Shown here piece by piece: positions 1-8,833 of a stretch of 53,012 bases of DNA. The first letter of the stretch is position 1; every line of letters begins with the position of its first letter. Source of the DNA: Cyclobacteriaceae bacterium (GTDB lineage Bacteria; Bacteroidota; Bacteroidia; Cytophagales; Cyclobacteriaceae); the NCBI GenBank assembly GCA_022841475.1, contig JALHRJ010000028.1, forward strand, positions 1 to 53,012, in the 5' to 3' direction. The position numbers were made by a program, and so were the translations under genes. The notes below the pieces were generated by a model. The model was given only the letters and a program-made list of their open reading frames with translations, searched no databases and was not told where the DNA came from.

Positions 1-1848
1 CCAGTACGGGCACCGGAATTAGATCAAACTTTTATTGTTTATCCGTTTGGCAAAATAGAACCCGATCAGTTAAAAGCGTATGAATACATCGGTGTGAGTA
101 AGCACGATCTGATTGCCTTTGCTATCCACCCCCAAAGGGAAGAATACAGTTACAAATTTGTGTTGCTTCATTCGGTCACTTTTCTGCCTCCGGAGAAAAA
201 TGAAAAAGGAAAGCTTATCTACCGCGATCACAACACCCATCGTCTGCTACGCTGCATTGCCCACAACACCCTATTAAGCAAACTACCCGAACATCATCAG
301 GCACGTAAGGAAGAATTTATGATGCCCGAAGATGAGTTGGTGACAATGTTTGAACAATTTCCAGAGCTCATTGACAATGCACGCTCACTGCTTAACCAAT
401 GTTCTATTGAGTGTGTCATCGGTGAAGACAAGAATAAAAAGTTTTTTACCTCCGGCCCGGCTGAAGACATGAAGTACTTGCGGTCGATAACAGCCCAGGG
501 ATATAAAAAACGTTACGGCACAGATAAAGCTATCTGGCAATCACATATTGAAAAAGAGCTGCGCATTATTTCTAAAAAAGGATTTACGGCCTATTACCTG
601 ATTGCCTATGATTTAATAAAATACGCCAAAGCAAAGGACTTTGATTTTGTCGGTCGTGGTAGCGGAGCCAACAGCACCGTAGCCTATTGCCTGGAGATCA
701 CCAATGTGGATCCGATTGAATTGGATTTATACTTCGAACGTTTCCTGAATGAAGAGCGCGTATCTCCTCCCGATTTTGACATTGACTTCTCATGGGATAA
801 TCGCGATGCGATTTATGAGTACCTCTTTAATAAATATGGCTACGATCATGTCTGTCTGTTAGGAACGCATGTTACCTATAAGGAGAAATCAATTTTGCGC
901 GAATTGGGAAAAGTTTTTGGATTACCCAAAGAAGAAATTGATGCACTGGTCGAGAATCAAAAAGAAAAAACTGAACGCGATCACATTGCCAAAAAAGTGA
1001 TTGGTTACGCTCGCTATATTATAAGCAAAGGATTGCCGGCTTACATTTCCATTCATGCCGGTGGCGTACTTATTACTGAAAAGCCCATCTATGCTTACAC
1101 GGCTACTGAATTTCCACCCAAGAGTTTGCCCGTATCGCAATTTGAAATGCATGCAGCCGAAGATTTCGGCATTTATAAGTTTGATATTCTTAGTCAGCGT
1201 GGATTGGGACATATTAAAGAAACCGTAAAGCATGTAAAACGAAATAAAGGAATTGATATTGATGTATATCAATTCAGAAAATTTAAAGAGGATGAAAAAA
1301 TAAAAGACCTGATGCGCCATAGTAAAGCAATGGGCTGCTTTTATGTGGAGTCACCCGCTATGCGTATGTTGCTGGGTAAACTTGAGTGTGATGATTATCT
1401 TACTCTGGTAGCGGCCAGTTCAATCATTCGTCCGGGCGTAGCCAGCTCGGGTATGATGAAAGCATACATTGAACGCTTTCATATAGTTAAAAAAAAAGGC
1501 ACTTACGAATCTATTCATCCCATCATGGACAAACTGATGGCTGAAACCTATGGGGTGATGGTATATCAGGAAGATGTGATCAAGGTAGCTCATCACTTTG
1601 GTGGACTTAGTCTTACCGAAGCAGATGTGTTGCGCAGGGGCATGTCGGGTAAGTATCGCTCGCGTGAAGAATTTCAACGGGTAAAAGATCGCTTCTTTGA
1701 AGGATGTAAAGAGCAGAAATACGAACAGAAAGTTACCGATCGGGTTTGGTTTGAGATTGAAAGCTTTGCTGGGTATTCTTTTGCCAAAGGTCATTCCGCC
1801 AGTTATGCCGTGGAAAGCTATCAGAGTTTATTTCTGAAAGCACATTAG
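1..1848 (+). CDS. dnaE: DNA polymerase III alpha subunit (DnaE, short type), N-terminal part, cut by window edge and ended by in-frame TAG
   Basis: The frame is open from base 1, so the true start lies outside the window. The product is a family C replicative or translesion polymerase, acting on DNA in the cytoplasm. The first ~100 residues look like the end of the PHP domain. The catalytic palm follows, with GRGSGANSTVAYC and the acidic motif PDFDIDF that carries the metal-binding Asp residues. The stretch ending in SASYAVESYQSLFLKAH is highly typical of the family, which normally continues with Tyr-Pro-Leu-Glu-Phe-Met. Here the Tyr codon position is TAG (1846-1848) and the remainder of the gene follows in the same frame. 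The combined size suggests the short DnaE often found with ImuA/ImuB in Bacteroidota; those partners would lie upstream, unseen. Family assignment is firm; whether the gene is functional is open. Confidence 0.9.
   Translation, partial: PVRAPELDQTFIVYPFGKIEPDQLKAYEYIGVSKHDLIAFAIHPQREEYSYKFVLLHSVTFLPPEKNEKGKLIYRDHNTHRLLRCIAHNTLLSKLPEHHQARKEEFMMPEDELVTMFEQFPELIDNARSLLNQCSIECVIGEDKNKKFFTSGPAEDMKYLRSITAQGYKKRYGTDKAIWQSHIEKELRIISKKGFTAYYLIAYDLIKYAKAKDFDFVGRGSGANSTVAYCLEITNVDPIELDLYFERFLNEERVSPPDFDIDFSWDNRDAIYEYLFNKYGYDHVCLLGTHVTYKEKSILRELGKVFGLPKEEIDALVENQKEKTERDHIAKKVIGYARYIISKGLPAYISIHAGGVLITEKPIYAYTATEFPPKSLPVSQFEMHAAEDFGIYKFDILSQRGLGHIKETVKHVKRNKGIDIDVYQFRKFKEDEKIKDLMRHSKAMGCFYVESPAMRMLLGKLECDDYLTLVAASSIIRPGVASSGMMKAYIERFHIVKKKGTYESIHPIMDKLMAETYGVMVYQEDVIKVAHHFGGLSLTEADVLRRGMSGKYRSREEFQRVKDRFFEGCKEQKYEQKVTDRVWFEIESFAGYSFAKGHSASYAVESYQSLFLKAH
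1846..1848 (+). other. In-frame TAG interrupting dnaE
   Basis: Positions 94 and 1861 are in the same frame, and the protein homology runs straight across this codon (KAH-stop-PLEFM). A single base change from TAT or TAC (Tyr) would give TAG. There is no frameshift or missing sequence. Either a true nonsense mutation or a base-calling error explains it. Confidence 0.9.
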
Positions 1849-1860
1849 CCGCTGGAGTTT

Positions 1861-2745
1861 ATGGTGGGTGTAATCAATAACTTTGGCGGGTTTTATCGAA
1901 CAGAATTTTATTTTCACGAAGCCCGTATGAATGGTGCGCAGATAGAAGCCCCCTGTGTAAATAACAGCGAGTACCTCACCACCATTTATGGCAACAAGAT
2001 TTATATTGGCTTCATCCATCTTAAAAGTCTTGAAACTAAAATCGGTCAGCACATTGCAGACGAGCGAAATCGTAAAGGCATTTATAAAAGTCTTGATAAT
2101 TTTCTAAGACGCACCCCCGGCATCGGCCTTGAGCAATTACGAATTCTTATCCGATTGGGATCGTTTCGCTTTACAGGAAAGACCAAACAACAACTTTTGT
2201 GGGAGTCCCTGTTATATTTCAGTCAGGTAAAAGCAAAACCAACCACCACGATTGATCTGTTTGATACCGAACCCAAAGAATATCCATTGCCTGAATTGAA
2301 ACGCAACGTACTCGAAGATGCTTTTGATGAAATCGAATTACTCAGCTTTCCACTTTGCAATCCATTTGATTTATTAGCCACCCAGGATTATGGTGATACG
2401 CTTGCCAGCGAACTTTCCCAAAAGAAAGGAAAGCAAGTACACATCGTTGGCTATATCGTTACCACAAAAGATGCCTACACGATGAAGAACCATGAGCACA
2501 TGGCCTTTGGTACCTTCTACGATGTAAAGGGTGAAGTTTTTGACACCGTGCATTTTCCCAATTCTGCGCGAACGTACCCATTCAGGGGTCGTGGGTTTTA
2601 TGAAGTGAAGGGAAAAGTGACGGAAGATTTTGGTGTGTATGCCATTGATGTTCACTGGATGAACAAACTACCGATGGTTAGCAAGCGGGCAGATCAGGCT
2701 TTCGCAGAAGTGATGCCAGCAACCCCACATCCACACAGCTTATGA
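1861..2745 (+). CDS. dnaE: DNA polymerase III alpha subunit (DnaE), C-terminal part after the in-frame stop
   Basis: This is the continuation of the polymerase, in frame with the preceding fragment and separated from it only by TAG and four codons (PLEF). It opens with MVGVINNFGGFYRTEFY, a conserved DnaE stretch. It then carries the helix-hairpin-helix DNA-binding region (TPGIGLEQLRILIRLGSF, about residues 83-100 of the fragment). It ends with an OB-fold-like segment (VHIVGYIVTTKDAYTMK to the end). The protein stops soon after the OB fold, without the long tau-binding tail of major DnaE, which fits the short error-prone type. The ATG at 1861 is an internal Met of the ancestral protein; independent translation of this fragment is not supported by any visible ribosome-binding signal. 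Confidence 0.85.
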   Translation: MVGVINNFGGFYRTEFYFHEARMNGAQIEAPCVNNSEYLTTIYGNKIYIGFIHLKSLETKIGQHIADERNRKGIYKSLDNFLRRTPGIGLEQLRILIRLGSFRFTGKTKQQLLWESLLYFSQVKAKPTTTIDLFDTEPKEYPLPELKRNVLEDAFDEIELLSFPLCNPFDLLATQDYGDTLASELSQKKGKQVHIVGYIVTTKDAYTMKNHEHMAFGTFYDVKGEVFDTVHFPNSARTYPFRGRGFYEVKGKVTEDFGVYAIDVHWMNKLPMVSKRADQAFAEVMPATPHPHSL

Positions 2746-2754
2746 TGCTTTCAT

Positions 2755-2786
2755 TTTGTGATCTTCTAAACTAAATTCTACTTTTG
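2755..2786 (+). promoter_or_regulatory. Bacteroidota-type promoter for the aminotransferase gene
   Basis: TTTG at 2755-2758 and TACTTTTG at 2779-2786 match the Bacteroidota primary sigma factor consensus (TTTG at -33, TAnnTTTG at -7) exactly, with a 20-base spacer. The predicted transcript starts about 50 bases before the ATG at 2847. This separates the aminotransferase from dnaE as its own unit. Confidence 0.7.
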
Positions 2787-2846
2787 AAGAAGTTGAGAGC
2801 TTCCGAATAACTTTTTTGCTTTCCACTTTAAATTTTCAACTTAACT

Positions 2847-4151
2847 ATGCGGCAGCAACTACTCAGCGAAGGCGCTAAAGAACTCAGTTATGAAATCCGG
2901 GAAATCGTAAAGAAGGCAGAGCTAATTAAAAATCTCGGTAAAGAAATCTATTGGGAAAATATTGGTGATCCTATTCAGAAAAATCACAAACTCCCGGATT
3001 GGATTAAACAGATTATTGCCGACCTGGCATTGCAAAACGAATCCTACAGTTATTGCCCCAGTAAAGGCATTCTGGAAACCCGAAAATTTCTTGCCCAACA
3101 AACCAACCAATTGGGTGGCGCGCAAATTACTCCGGATGATATATGTTTCTTCAATGGACTCGGTGATGCGATCGCAAAAGTCTATCAATACATTACGCCT
3201 ACAGCACGCGTTATTGGCCCCTCGCCTGCTTACTCAACACACTCCAGTGCTGAAGCAGCTCATGCCAGCAATGAACCGCTTACCTATCGGTTAGATCCCA
3301 ACAACAAATGGTATCCGGATCTGGATGATTTGTATAACAAGGTGAAGTATAACCCCAATGTGGTTGGTATTCTGATTATCAATCCGGATAACCCTACTGG
3401 TATGGTCTACCCTTTGCAAACCTTGCAACGAATTGTTGAGATCGCGAAAGAATTTAAGTTGTTTTTAATTTGTGATGAAATTTATATCAACATTACCTAC
3501 AATGGTACTCGTGCTTATTCACTGGCCGAAGTAATTGATGATGTTCCCGGTATTGCCATGAAAGGAATTTCAAAAGAACTACCCTGGCCCGGTGCACGAT
3601 GCGGTTGGATGGAATATTATAATCGTAGTCAAGACCCGGACTTCAACAGGTTTTGTCAGGCGCTGGATAACGCGAAGATGATAGAAGTGTGTTCTACCAA
3701 ACTTCCGCAGTTGGCAATTCCGAAAATCCTGGGCGATCCACGATTCAAATTATATCGTGAAGAAACGAATCGCAGTATTGGCAAGCGAAGTAAGATCATT
3801 GCCGATATTTTACATACGGTTCCTCAACTTACCTTTAACGAAACATTTGGTGCGTTTTACAACACCATTATTTTTCGCGATGGCACGTTAAAGAATGGAC
3901 AGAAAATTAAGATCAATGATGCACAGATAAGTAAACTGGTCGAGGGCTGGGTCGATCAGGATATTCCACATGATAAGCGATTTGTGTATTACCTGCTTGG
4001 CGCGAAGGGTGTTTGCGTTGTTCCCATCTCTTCTTTTTGTTCTGAACTACAGGGATTTCGCGTAACCTTATTAGAAGAGAATGAAGAGATTCTGATCAAA
4101 ACTTTTACTGCAATCCGGGACGGCATTGTCGAATATCTTGCTTCGGCTTAA
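2847..4151 (+). CDS. PLP-dependent class I/II aminotransferase
   Basis: A 434-residue cytoplasmic fold-type I aminotransferase. The visible signature is NPDNPTG (about residues 180-186, binding the substrate carboxylate and PLP), then CDEIYINITYNG with the PLP-contacting Asp and Tyr. GISKELPWPGARCGW follows, in which the Lys forms the Schiff base and the Arg contacts the PLP phosphate. Length is normal for the family. The nearest characterised relatives I can suggest are alanine/aspartate-type aminotransferases; the substrate cannot be read from sequence. It has its own promoter and lies just before the ilv cluster. A role in transamination of branched-chain or related amino acids is possible, but ilvE downstream already supplies that activity. 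The ATG at 2847 is the first start in the frame after the promoter. Confidence 0.85.
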   Translation: MRQQLLSEGAKELSYEIREIVKKAELIKNLGKEIYWENIGDPIQKNHKLPDWIKQIIADLALQNESYSYCPSKGILETRKFLAQQTNQLGGAQITPDDICFFNGLGDAIAKVYQYITPTARVIGPSPAYSTHSSAEAAHASNEPLTYRLDPNNKWYPDLDDLYNKVKYNPNVVGILIINPDNPTGMVYPLQTLQRIVEIAKEFKLFLICDEIYINITYNGTRAYSLAEVIDDVPGIAMKGISKELPWPGARCGWMEYYNRSQDPDFNRFCQALDNAKMIEVCSTKLPQLAIPKILGDPRFKLYREETNRSIGKRSKIIADILHTVPQLTFNETFGAFYNTIIFRDGTLKNGQKIKINDAQISKLVEGWVDQDIPHDKRFVYYLLGAKGVCVVPISSFCSELQGFRVTLLEENEEILIKTFTAIRDGIVEYLASA

Positions 4152-4255
4152 GTACTTACCTAACATTCGTTAAAGGAAATTTTGAAACTTTTTAATGGAC
4201 TTTAATTGAATGTCCCAACAAAATTCTTCAAACTTGTAGGATCGCACAAGATTAT

Positions 4256-4363
4256 ATGCAGGTAAAATTGAATTCATATAGCAGCAAGACCAATCAATTT
4301 CGATTGAACAATGGTTTGCTTGTGCTCATTAACGTCATTCTTCTCCGAAAACCGGGGCGGTGA
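4256..4363 (+). CDS. ilvL: Leader peptide of the ilv attenuator (35 residues)
   Basis: A short frame from ATG 4256 to TGA 4361-4363, too small for ordinary gene calling. Residues 21-30 read LLVLINVILL, nine of ten being Leu, Val or Ile, the end products of the downstream pathway. This is the arrangement of ribosome-stalling leader peptides such as IlvL of enteric bacteria, although the sequence is not alignable to them. Its last codons and stop overlap the 5' arm of the antiterminator hairpin (4354-4361). A ribosome that finishes translation would cover that arm, while one stalled on the Leu/Val/Ile codons would leave it free. The remaining residues show no feature. The reading is from sequence; regulation is inferred. 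Confidence 0.85.
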   Translation: MQVKLNSYSSKTNQFRLNNGLLVLINVILLRKPGR

Positions 4364-4395
4364 CGATATTGTGTAAACGATATTAAAACCGTCCC
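4354..4395 (+). promoter_or_regulatory. Antiterminator hairpin of the ilv attenuator
   Basis: GGGGCGGT (4354-4361) can pair with ACCGTCCC (4388-4395): eight consecutive pairs including one G-U. The 3' arm is the same sequence used by the terminator stem, so the two structures exclude each other. The loop contains a direct repeat ACGATATT (4363-4370 and 4377-4384). The arm starts inside the last codons of the leader peptide, as ribosome-mediated attenuation requires. Confidence 0.75.
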
Positions 4396-4420
4396 GCCTC
4401 AGGCAGGACGGTTTTGTTTT
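4385..4420 (+). terminator. Intrinsic terminator of the ilv attenuator
   Basis: AAAACCGTCC (4385-4394) pairs perfectly with GGACGGTTTT (4406-4415), with three inner pairs (GCC/GGC), followed by GTTTT. It stands between the leader peptide and ilvE, with no complete gene upstream that needs it as an end signal. It therefore acts as a regulated terminator for the ilv transcript. Confidence 0.85.
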
Positions 4421-4431
4421 ATAGTATTAAC

Positions 4432-4449
4432 AACAAACTAACGATTGTT
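4432..4449 (+). promoter_or_regulatory. 18-base element shared by the ilv and leu leaders (copy 1)
   Basis: The sequence aacaaactaacgattgtt occurs here, 12 bases after the ilv terminator and 8 bases before the ilvE ATG. It recurs identically at 12636-12653 immediately before leuC. Its ends (AACAA/TTGTT) are complementary. Identity over 18 bases in two non-coding leaders of the same pathway points to a shared function at translation initiation or a common leader ancestry. Confidence 0.65.
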
Positions 4450-4457
4450 TCAAATTT

Positions 4458-5345
4458 ATGTACTACACTGACCACACCGTTCTCTACCTGGACGGAAAAT
4501 TTGTAAAGGCCAAAGACGCAACTACAGATTTATTTAATCAAACAATGCATTATGGATACGGCACGTTCGAGGGTATCCGTGCCTATCAAACTATTAATGG
4601 CGTAAAAATCTTTAAGTCGCATGAGCACTACGAACGCCTGAAACGAAGCTGTGCATTGGTGGGAATTCCCTTTAACTATACAGCCGAAGAACTTACCCAG
4701 ATCTCCTATCAGGTCTTAGAAAAAAATAACCTGAAAGATGCTTACATCCGCCCGCTGGTGTATTGCCATCCTAACATGACGTTATCAGCGCCAACAGGTG
4801 TTTCTTTAATGATCACAGCGTGGGAATGGGGTAAGTATTTGGGCGATCAACTGGTAAAGGTTTGTATTTCATCTTATCAACGACCCAACCCAAAATCTGT
4901 AAAGGTAGAAGCGAAAGTAACCGGCCATTATGTAAACTCCATCCTGGCAACTACAGAAGCGAAACAACGTGGCTTTGATGAAGCCCTTATGTTGGATATG
5001 AATGGCTTCGTAGCCGAAGGACCCGGAGCCAATTTCTTTTTTGAAAAAGATGGCGTATTGTATACGCCCCCGGTAGGAAATATTCTGCCCGGCATAACCC
5101 GCCAAACTGTTTTGGAAATCTGCAAAGAGATGGACATGCCTGTAGAAGAAAAACATTTTCGCCCTGAAGAATTGTTTGAAGCCGACAGTGCCTTCTTCTG
5201 TGGTACAGCCGCTGAAGTAATTGGCATTGAATCTATCGAAGGTCAGGTTTTCAGTAAGCCGTGGAAAAATTCGATGGGCGCAGTAGTGCAAGAAGCCTAT
5301 AAGTGTATTGTACTGGACAAGAGTTATTCGTATGTGATTGTTTAA
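4458..5345 (+). CDS. ilvE: Branched-chain amino acid aminotransferase
   Basis: A class IV (fold-type IV) PLP aminotransferase of 295 residues, near the 309 of the E. coli enzyme. It carries out the last step of Leu, Ile and Val synthesis, transferring the amino group from glutamate to the 2-oxo acids. Visible motifs are MHYGYGTFEGIRAYQ near residue 31, the PLP Lys in EAKVTGHYVNS around residue 154, and the loop EGPGANFFFEKDGVLYTPP with GNILPGITR. The ATG at 4458 lies 38 bases after the attenuator terminator, making ilvE the first structural gene of the operon. The 79 bases to ilvD hold a hairpin but no promoter that I can see. Confidence 0.95.
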   Translation: MYYTDHTVLYLDGKFVKAKDATTDLFNQTMHYGYGTFEGIRAYQTINGVKIFKSHEHYERLKRSCALVGIPFNYTAEELTQISYQVLEKNNLKDAYIRPLVYCHPNMTLSAPTGVSLMITAWEWGKYLGDQLVKVCISSYQRPNPKSVKVEAKVTGHYVNSILATTEAKQRGFDEALMLDMNGFVAEGPGANFFFEKDGVLYTPPVGNILPGITRQTVLEICKEMDMPVEEKHFRPEELFEADSAFFCGTAAEVIGIESIEGQVFSKPWKNSMGAVVQEAYKCIVLDKSYSYVIV

Positions 5346-5347
5346 AA

Positions 5348-5421
5348 TGGTTACTAGCTTCTGGTTACTCGTAGCTCGAAAAACCAGAGACCAGAAGCTA
5401 GAAACCAGCAACCAGTAACCA
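5348..5421 (+). repeat. Nested inverted repeat between ilvE and ilvD
   Basis: TGGTTACT (5348-5355) pairs with AGTAACCA (5414-5421), and TAGCTTCTGG (5355-5364) with CCAGAAGCTA (5391-5400). The sequence is built from degenerate CCAGTAACC/CCAGAAGC units. It fills almost the entire spacer and ends three bases before the ilvD ATG, so it could affect ilvD translation. There is no U-tract, so it is not a terminator. It resembles the repeat in the SCO gene at 44345-44363. Confidence 0.75.
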
Positions 5422-5424
5422 AAC

Positions 5425-7104
5425 ATGGAGTTAAATAAGTATAGCAAGACCATCACGCAAGATCCAACACTTCCTGCCTCGCAGGCAATGCTGTATGGAA
5501 TTGGTTTAACAGAACAGGATCTAAAAAAAGCGCAGGTTGGCATTGTGAGCACTGGGTTTGATGGTAATACCTGTAACATGCATTTGAATGCGTTGGCCGG
5601 TGAAGTAAAGAAAGCCGTATGGGAGCAGGACTTAGTGGGACTAATCTTTCATACCATTGGAGTAAGCGATGGAATTAGTAACGGCACCGATGGGATGCGT
5701 TACTCGCTGGTGAGTCGCGAAGTAATTGCCGATTCAATCGAAACTGTTTGTGGTGCCCAATATTATGATGGATTAATTGCTGTTGTTGGCTGCGATAAAA
5801 ATATGCCCGGCTCTGTTATGGCGATGGGAAGATTAAACCGCCCTGCCATTATGGTCTATGGCGGAACAATTGCCGGTGGACATTACAAAGGTCGGGAGCT
5901 AAATATCATTTCTTCGTTTGAAGCATTGGGTGAAAAAATTCAAGGCAAACTTTCGGACGAAGATTATAAAGGAATCATTCAAAACTCTTGCCCTGGCGCT
6001 GGCGCCTGTGGTGGCATGTATACAGCCAACACCATGGCATCCGCCATTGAAGCGTTAGGAATGTCATTACCATACTCGTCATCAAATCCTGCAGTGAGCA
6101 AAGAAAAATCTGCTGAATGTGCCGAAGCTGGCAAAGCAATTTTATTGTTGCTTGAAAAAGATTTGAAGCCACGCGACATCATGACCTTCAAAGCCTTTGA
6201 AAATGCAATTACGATGGTGATGGTTTTAGGCGGATCAACCAATGCGGTTTTACATTTGATTGCTATGGCCAAATGTGTTGGTGTAAAGATCACGCAAGAA
6301 GATTTTCAACGAATCTCTGATAAAACTCCGCTGTTGGCCGATCTGAAACCTAGCGGAAAGTATCTCATGGAAGCACTTCATAAAATTGGTGGCGTTCCAT
6401 CAGTGATGAAATATTTATTGCAGAAAGGATTATTGCATGGAGATTGCGTAACGGTAACAGGTAAAACTATTGCAGATAATGTTGCCAATGCCAAAGATTT
6501 GGATTTTGAAAATCAGGATGTTATCCAACCAATCGAAAAGCCAATCAAGAAAACAGGTCACTTACAAATTCTTTATGGAAACCTTGCAGAGAAAGGATCG
6601 GTGGCAAAAATCACTGGCAAGGAAGGAGAAAAATTTAAAGGAACAGCCCGCGTATTTAATGGCGAGTTTGAATTGGTTGATGGAATTAAATCCGGAAAAA
6701 TAAAGGAAGGGGATGTAGTGGTGATCCGGTATGTAGGGCCAAAAGGTGCACCCGGCATGCCCGAGATGTTGAAGCCAACAAGTTTAATCATGGGCTCAGG
6801 TCTTGGAAAAAGTGTGGCCCTAATCACCGATGGAAGATTTAGTGGCGGCTCGCATGGTTTTGTAATTGGTCATATAACTCCGGAGGCTTCCGAAGGAGGA
6901 TTACTCGGGTTAGTAGAGGATGGTGATTGGATTGAAATCGATATTAAGAAACACCAGATCAATTTACTGGTGGACGAAAAAACAATTGCGATCAGAAGAT
7001 CTCATTACAAAGCACCCGTATCGCGTGCAAAAAATGGTGTCTTATTTAAATATGCACAACAAGTAAAAACAGCAGCTGATGGATGCGTTACTGACGAAGT
7101 CTGA
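5425..7104 (+). CDS. ilvD: Dihydroxy-acid dehydratase
   Basis: 559 residues, the usual length. It is a cytoplasmic iron-sulfur enzyme that dehydrates 2,3-dihydroxy acids to 2-oxo acids in Val/Ile (and thus Leu) synthesis. Cluster-binding cysteines are visible at Cys50 (GNTCNMH), Cys123 (GCDKNMPG) and Cys195 (GAGACGG). The Cys189 in SCPGAG and the C-terminal [10 protein letters not shown] motif are also intact. The start at 5425 directly follows the ilvE-ilvD hairpin. The 3' end overlaps ilvB by 26 bases, suggesting translational coupling. Confidence 0.96.
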   Translation: MELNKYSKTITQDPTLPASQAMLYGIGLTEQDLKKAQVGIVSTGFDGNTCNMHLNALAGEVKKAVWEQDLVGLIFHTIGVSDGISNGTDGMRYSLVSREVIADSIETVCGAQYYDGLIAVVGCDKNMPGSVMAMGRLNRPAIMVYGGTIAGGHYKGRELNIISSFEALGEKIQGKLSDEDYKGIIQNSCPGAGACGGMYTANTMASAIEALGMSLPYSSSNPAVSKEKSAECAEAGKAILLLLEKDLKPRDIMTFKAFENAITMVMVLGGSTNAVLHLIAMAKCVGVKITQEDFQRISDKTPLLADLKPSGKYLMEALHKIGGVPSVMKYLLQKGLLHGDCVTVTGKTIADNVANAKDLDFENQDVIQPIEKPIKKTGHLQILYGNLAEKGSVAKITGKEGEKFKGTARVFNGEFELVDGIKSGKIKEGDVVVIRYVGPKGAPGMPEMLKPTSLIMGSGLGKSVALITDGRFSGGSHGFVIGHITPEASEGGLLGLVEDGDWIEIDIKKHQINLLVDEKTIAIRRSHYKAPVSRAKNGVLFKYAQQVKTAADGCVTDEV

Positions 7105-8833
7105 GGAAAAGTTGGCAACTACAAAGCAAAAAATCTCCGGCTCGGAAGCATTGCTTCGTTGTCTGGTAGAGGAAAATGTAGAGCATATTTTTGGCTATCC
7201 GGGTGGTGCCATCATGCCTGTGTATGATGCGCTTTATCATTACGCTGATAAGCTTACTCATTTATTGGTGCGTCATGAGCAAGGGGCCATTCATGCTGCG
7301 CAGGGGTATGCCCGTGTTTCAGGCAAAACAGGTGTAGTGTTCGCAACATCAGGTCCCGGTGCAACTAATTTAGTTACCGGCTTAGCCGATGCCTTAATTG
7401 ATTCAACTCCGGTAGTCTGTATTACGGGTCAGGTGTTTGCACATTTATTGGGCACCGATGCATTTCAAGAGATCGATGTAATAAACACTACACTTCCTGT
7501 TACGAAATGGAACATACAAGTAACAGAGGCAAAAGATATTGCTCCTGCCATCGCAAAAGCATTTTACATAGCGGGTAGCGGAAGACCCGGGCCTGTACTG
7601 GTGGACATAACGAAGAATGCACAAAATGAATTGACAGAAGAATTTGAGTATGTGCCTTGTAAAGCCGTACGTACCTATAAACCAAAACCAGTATTACAAA
7701 AAGAACAAATTCAAGAGGCCGCTACTCTTATCAACAATGCAAAGCGACCTTACATTTTAGCCGGACAAGGAATTTTATTATCAGGTGCCACCCAGGAATT
7801 GATTTCATTCTCTGAAAAAACGGGGATTCCGGTAGCAAGCACATTGCTTGGCTTAGGCGGATTTCCAACTAATCATCCTAATTATGTTGGGTATTTGGGC
7901 ATGCATGGAAATTATGGCCCAAACATAAACACAAACCAATGCGATGTATTGATTGCTGTAGGCATGCGCTTTGACGACCGTGTAACTGGCAATGTGAGTA
8001 AATATGCAAAGCAGGCAAAAGTCATTCATATAGAAATTGACAAAGCAGAAATAAATAAAATCATTAAAGCAGACGTGATTGTTCATGCCGATGCTAAAGA
8101 CGCAGTATCAGAGTTATCCAAGCTGTGTAACCGGAATAGGCATACAGATTGGATAAAAACTTTCACCGATTTAAATCAGGAAGAGTTTGAAAAGGTGGTG
8201 CAGAAGGAAATTTTAAACACGAACAGTTTAAAAATGGCTGAAGTAGTGCACATGCTCTCTGAATTAACAAAAGGTGAAGCCGTGGTTGTAACCGATGTTG
8301 GCCAGCATCAAATGGTTACCTCGCGGTATTATAAATATAGAAATCCGCGTACTAACATTACTTCAGGCGGTGCCGGCACGATGGGGTTTGCACTTCCGGC
8401 TGCTATGGGTGCGAAAGTGGCCGTGCCGCACAAGCAAGTAATTGCCATTATTGGCGATGGTGGATATCAAATGACGATTCAGGAGTTAGGAACCATTATG
8501 CAGTATAAGATTCCAGTAAAAATACTGGTCTTAAATAATAACTTTTTAGGAATGGTGAGGCAATGGCAACAGCTATTTCATGGAAAGCGCTACTCCTTTA
8601 CAGAAATGGACAACCCCGATTTTGTAAAAATTGCGGAGGCATATAAAATACCTGGCGCTAAAGTCACCGAACAAAAGAATTTAGAAAGTGCGTTAATAAA
8701 AATGTTGGATTCTACGACATCGTATTTTTTGGAAGTGGTTGTAGAGAAAGAAGACAACGTTTTTCCGATGGTACCAGCCGGAGCGGGTGTATCAGAAGTG
8801 ATTCTGGAGATACCAAAGACAAATAGTTTATGA
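7079..8833 (+). CDS. ilvB: Acetolactate synthase large (catalytic) subunit
   Basis: A 584-residue ThDP-dependent enzyme that condenses pyruvate with pyruvate or 2-oxobutyrate, the first committed step to Val/Leu and Ile. The N-terminal ThDP domain has [15 protein letters not shown] and the catalytic Glu67 in [14 protein letters not shown]. The C-terminal domain has the ThDP/Mg motif beginning GDGG (459-462) and ending in [12 protein letters not shown]. The start at 7079 lies inside ilvD; no later ATG precedes the conserved domain. It overlaps ilvN by ATGA, as expected for stoichiometric holoenzyme subunits. Confidence 0.96.
   Translation: MDALLTKSEEKLATTKQKISGSEALLRCLVEENVEHIFGYPGGAIMPVYDALYHYADKLTHLLVRHEQGAIHAAQGYARVSGKTGVVFATSGPGATNLVTGLADALIDSTPVVCITGQVFAHLLGTDAFQEIDVINTTLPVTKWNIQVTEAKDIAPAIAKAFYIAGSGRPGPVLVDITKNAQNELTEEFEYVPCKAVRTYKPKPVLQKEQIQEAATLINNAKRPYILAGQGILLSGATQELISFSEKTGIPVASTLLGLGGFPTNHPNYVGYLGMHGNYGPNINTNQCDVLIAVGMRFDDRVTGNVSKYAKQAKVIHIEIDKAEINKIIKADVIVHADAKDAVSELSKLCNRNRHTDWIKTFTDLNQEEFEKVVQKEILNTNSLKMAEVVHMLSELTKGEAVVVTDVGQHQMVTSRYYKYRNPRTNITSGGAGTMGFALPAAMGAKVAVPHKQVIAIIGDGGYQMTIQELGTIMQYKIPVKILVLNNNFLGMVRQWQQLFHGKRYSFTEMDNPDFVKIAEAYKIPGAKVTEQKNLESALIKMLDSTTSYFLEVVVEKEDNVFPMVPAGAGVSEVILEIPKTNSL

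Noticed and set aside
922..1320. Long minus-strand open frames opposite dnaE
   Set aside because: They lie antisense to strongly conserved polymerase sequence and have no signal, motif or coherent composition.
1846..1848. Reassignment of TAG to an amino acid as explanation of the dnaE stop
   Set aside because: Several normal genes here end with TAG at the expected length (leuC, leuB, leuA), so TAG acts as a stop.
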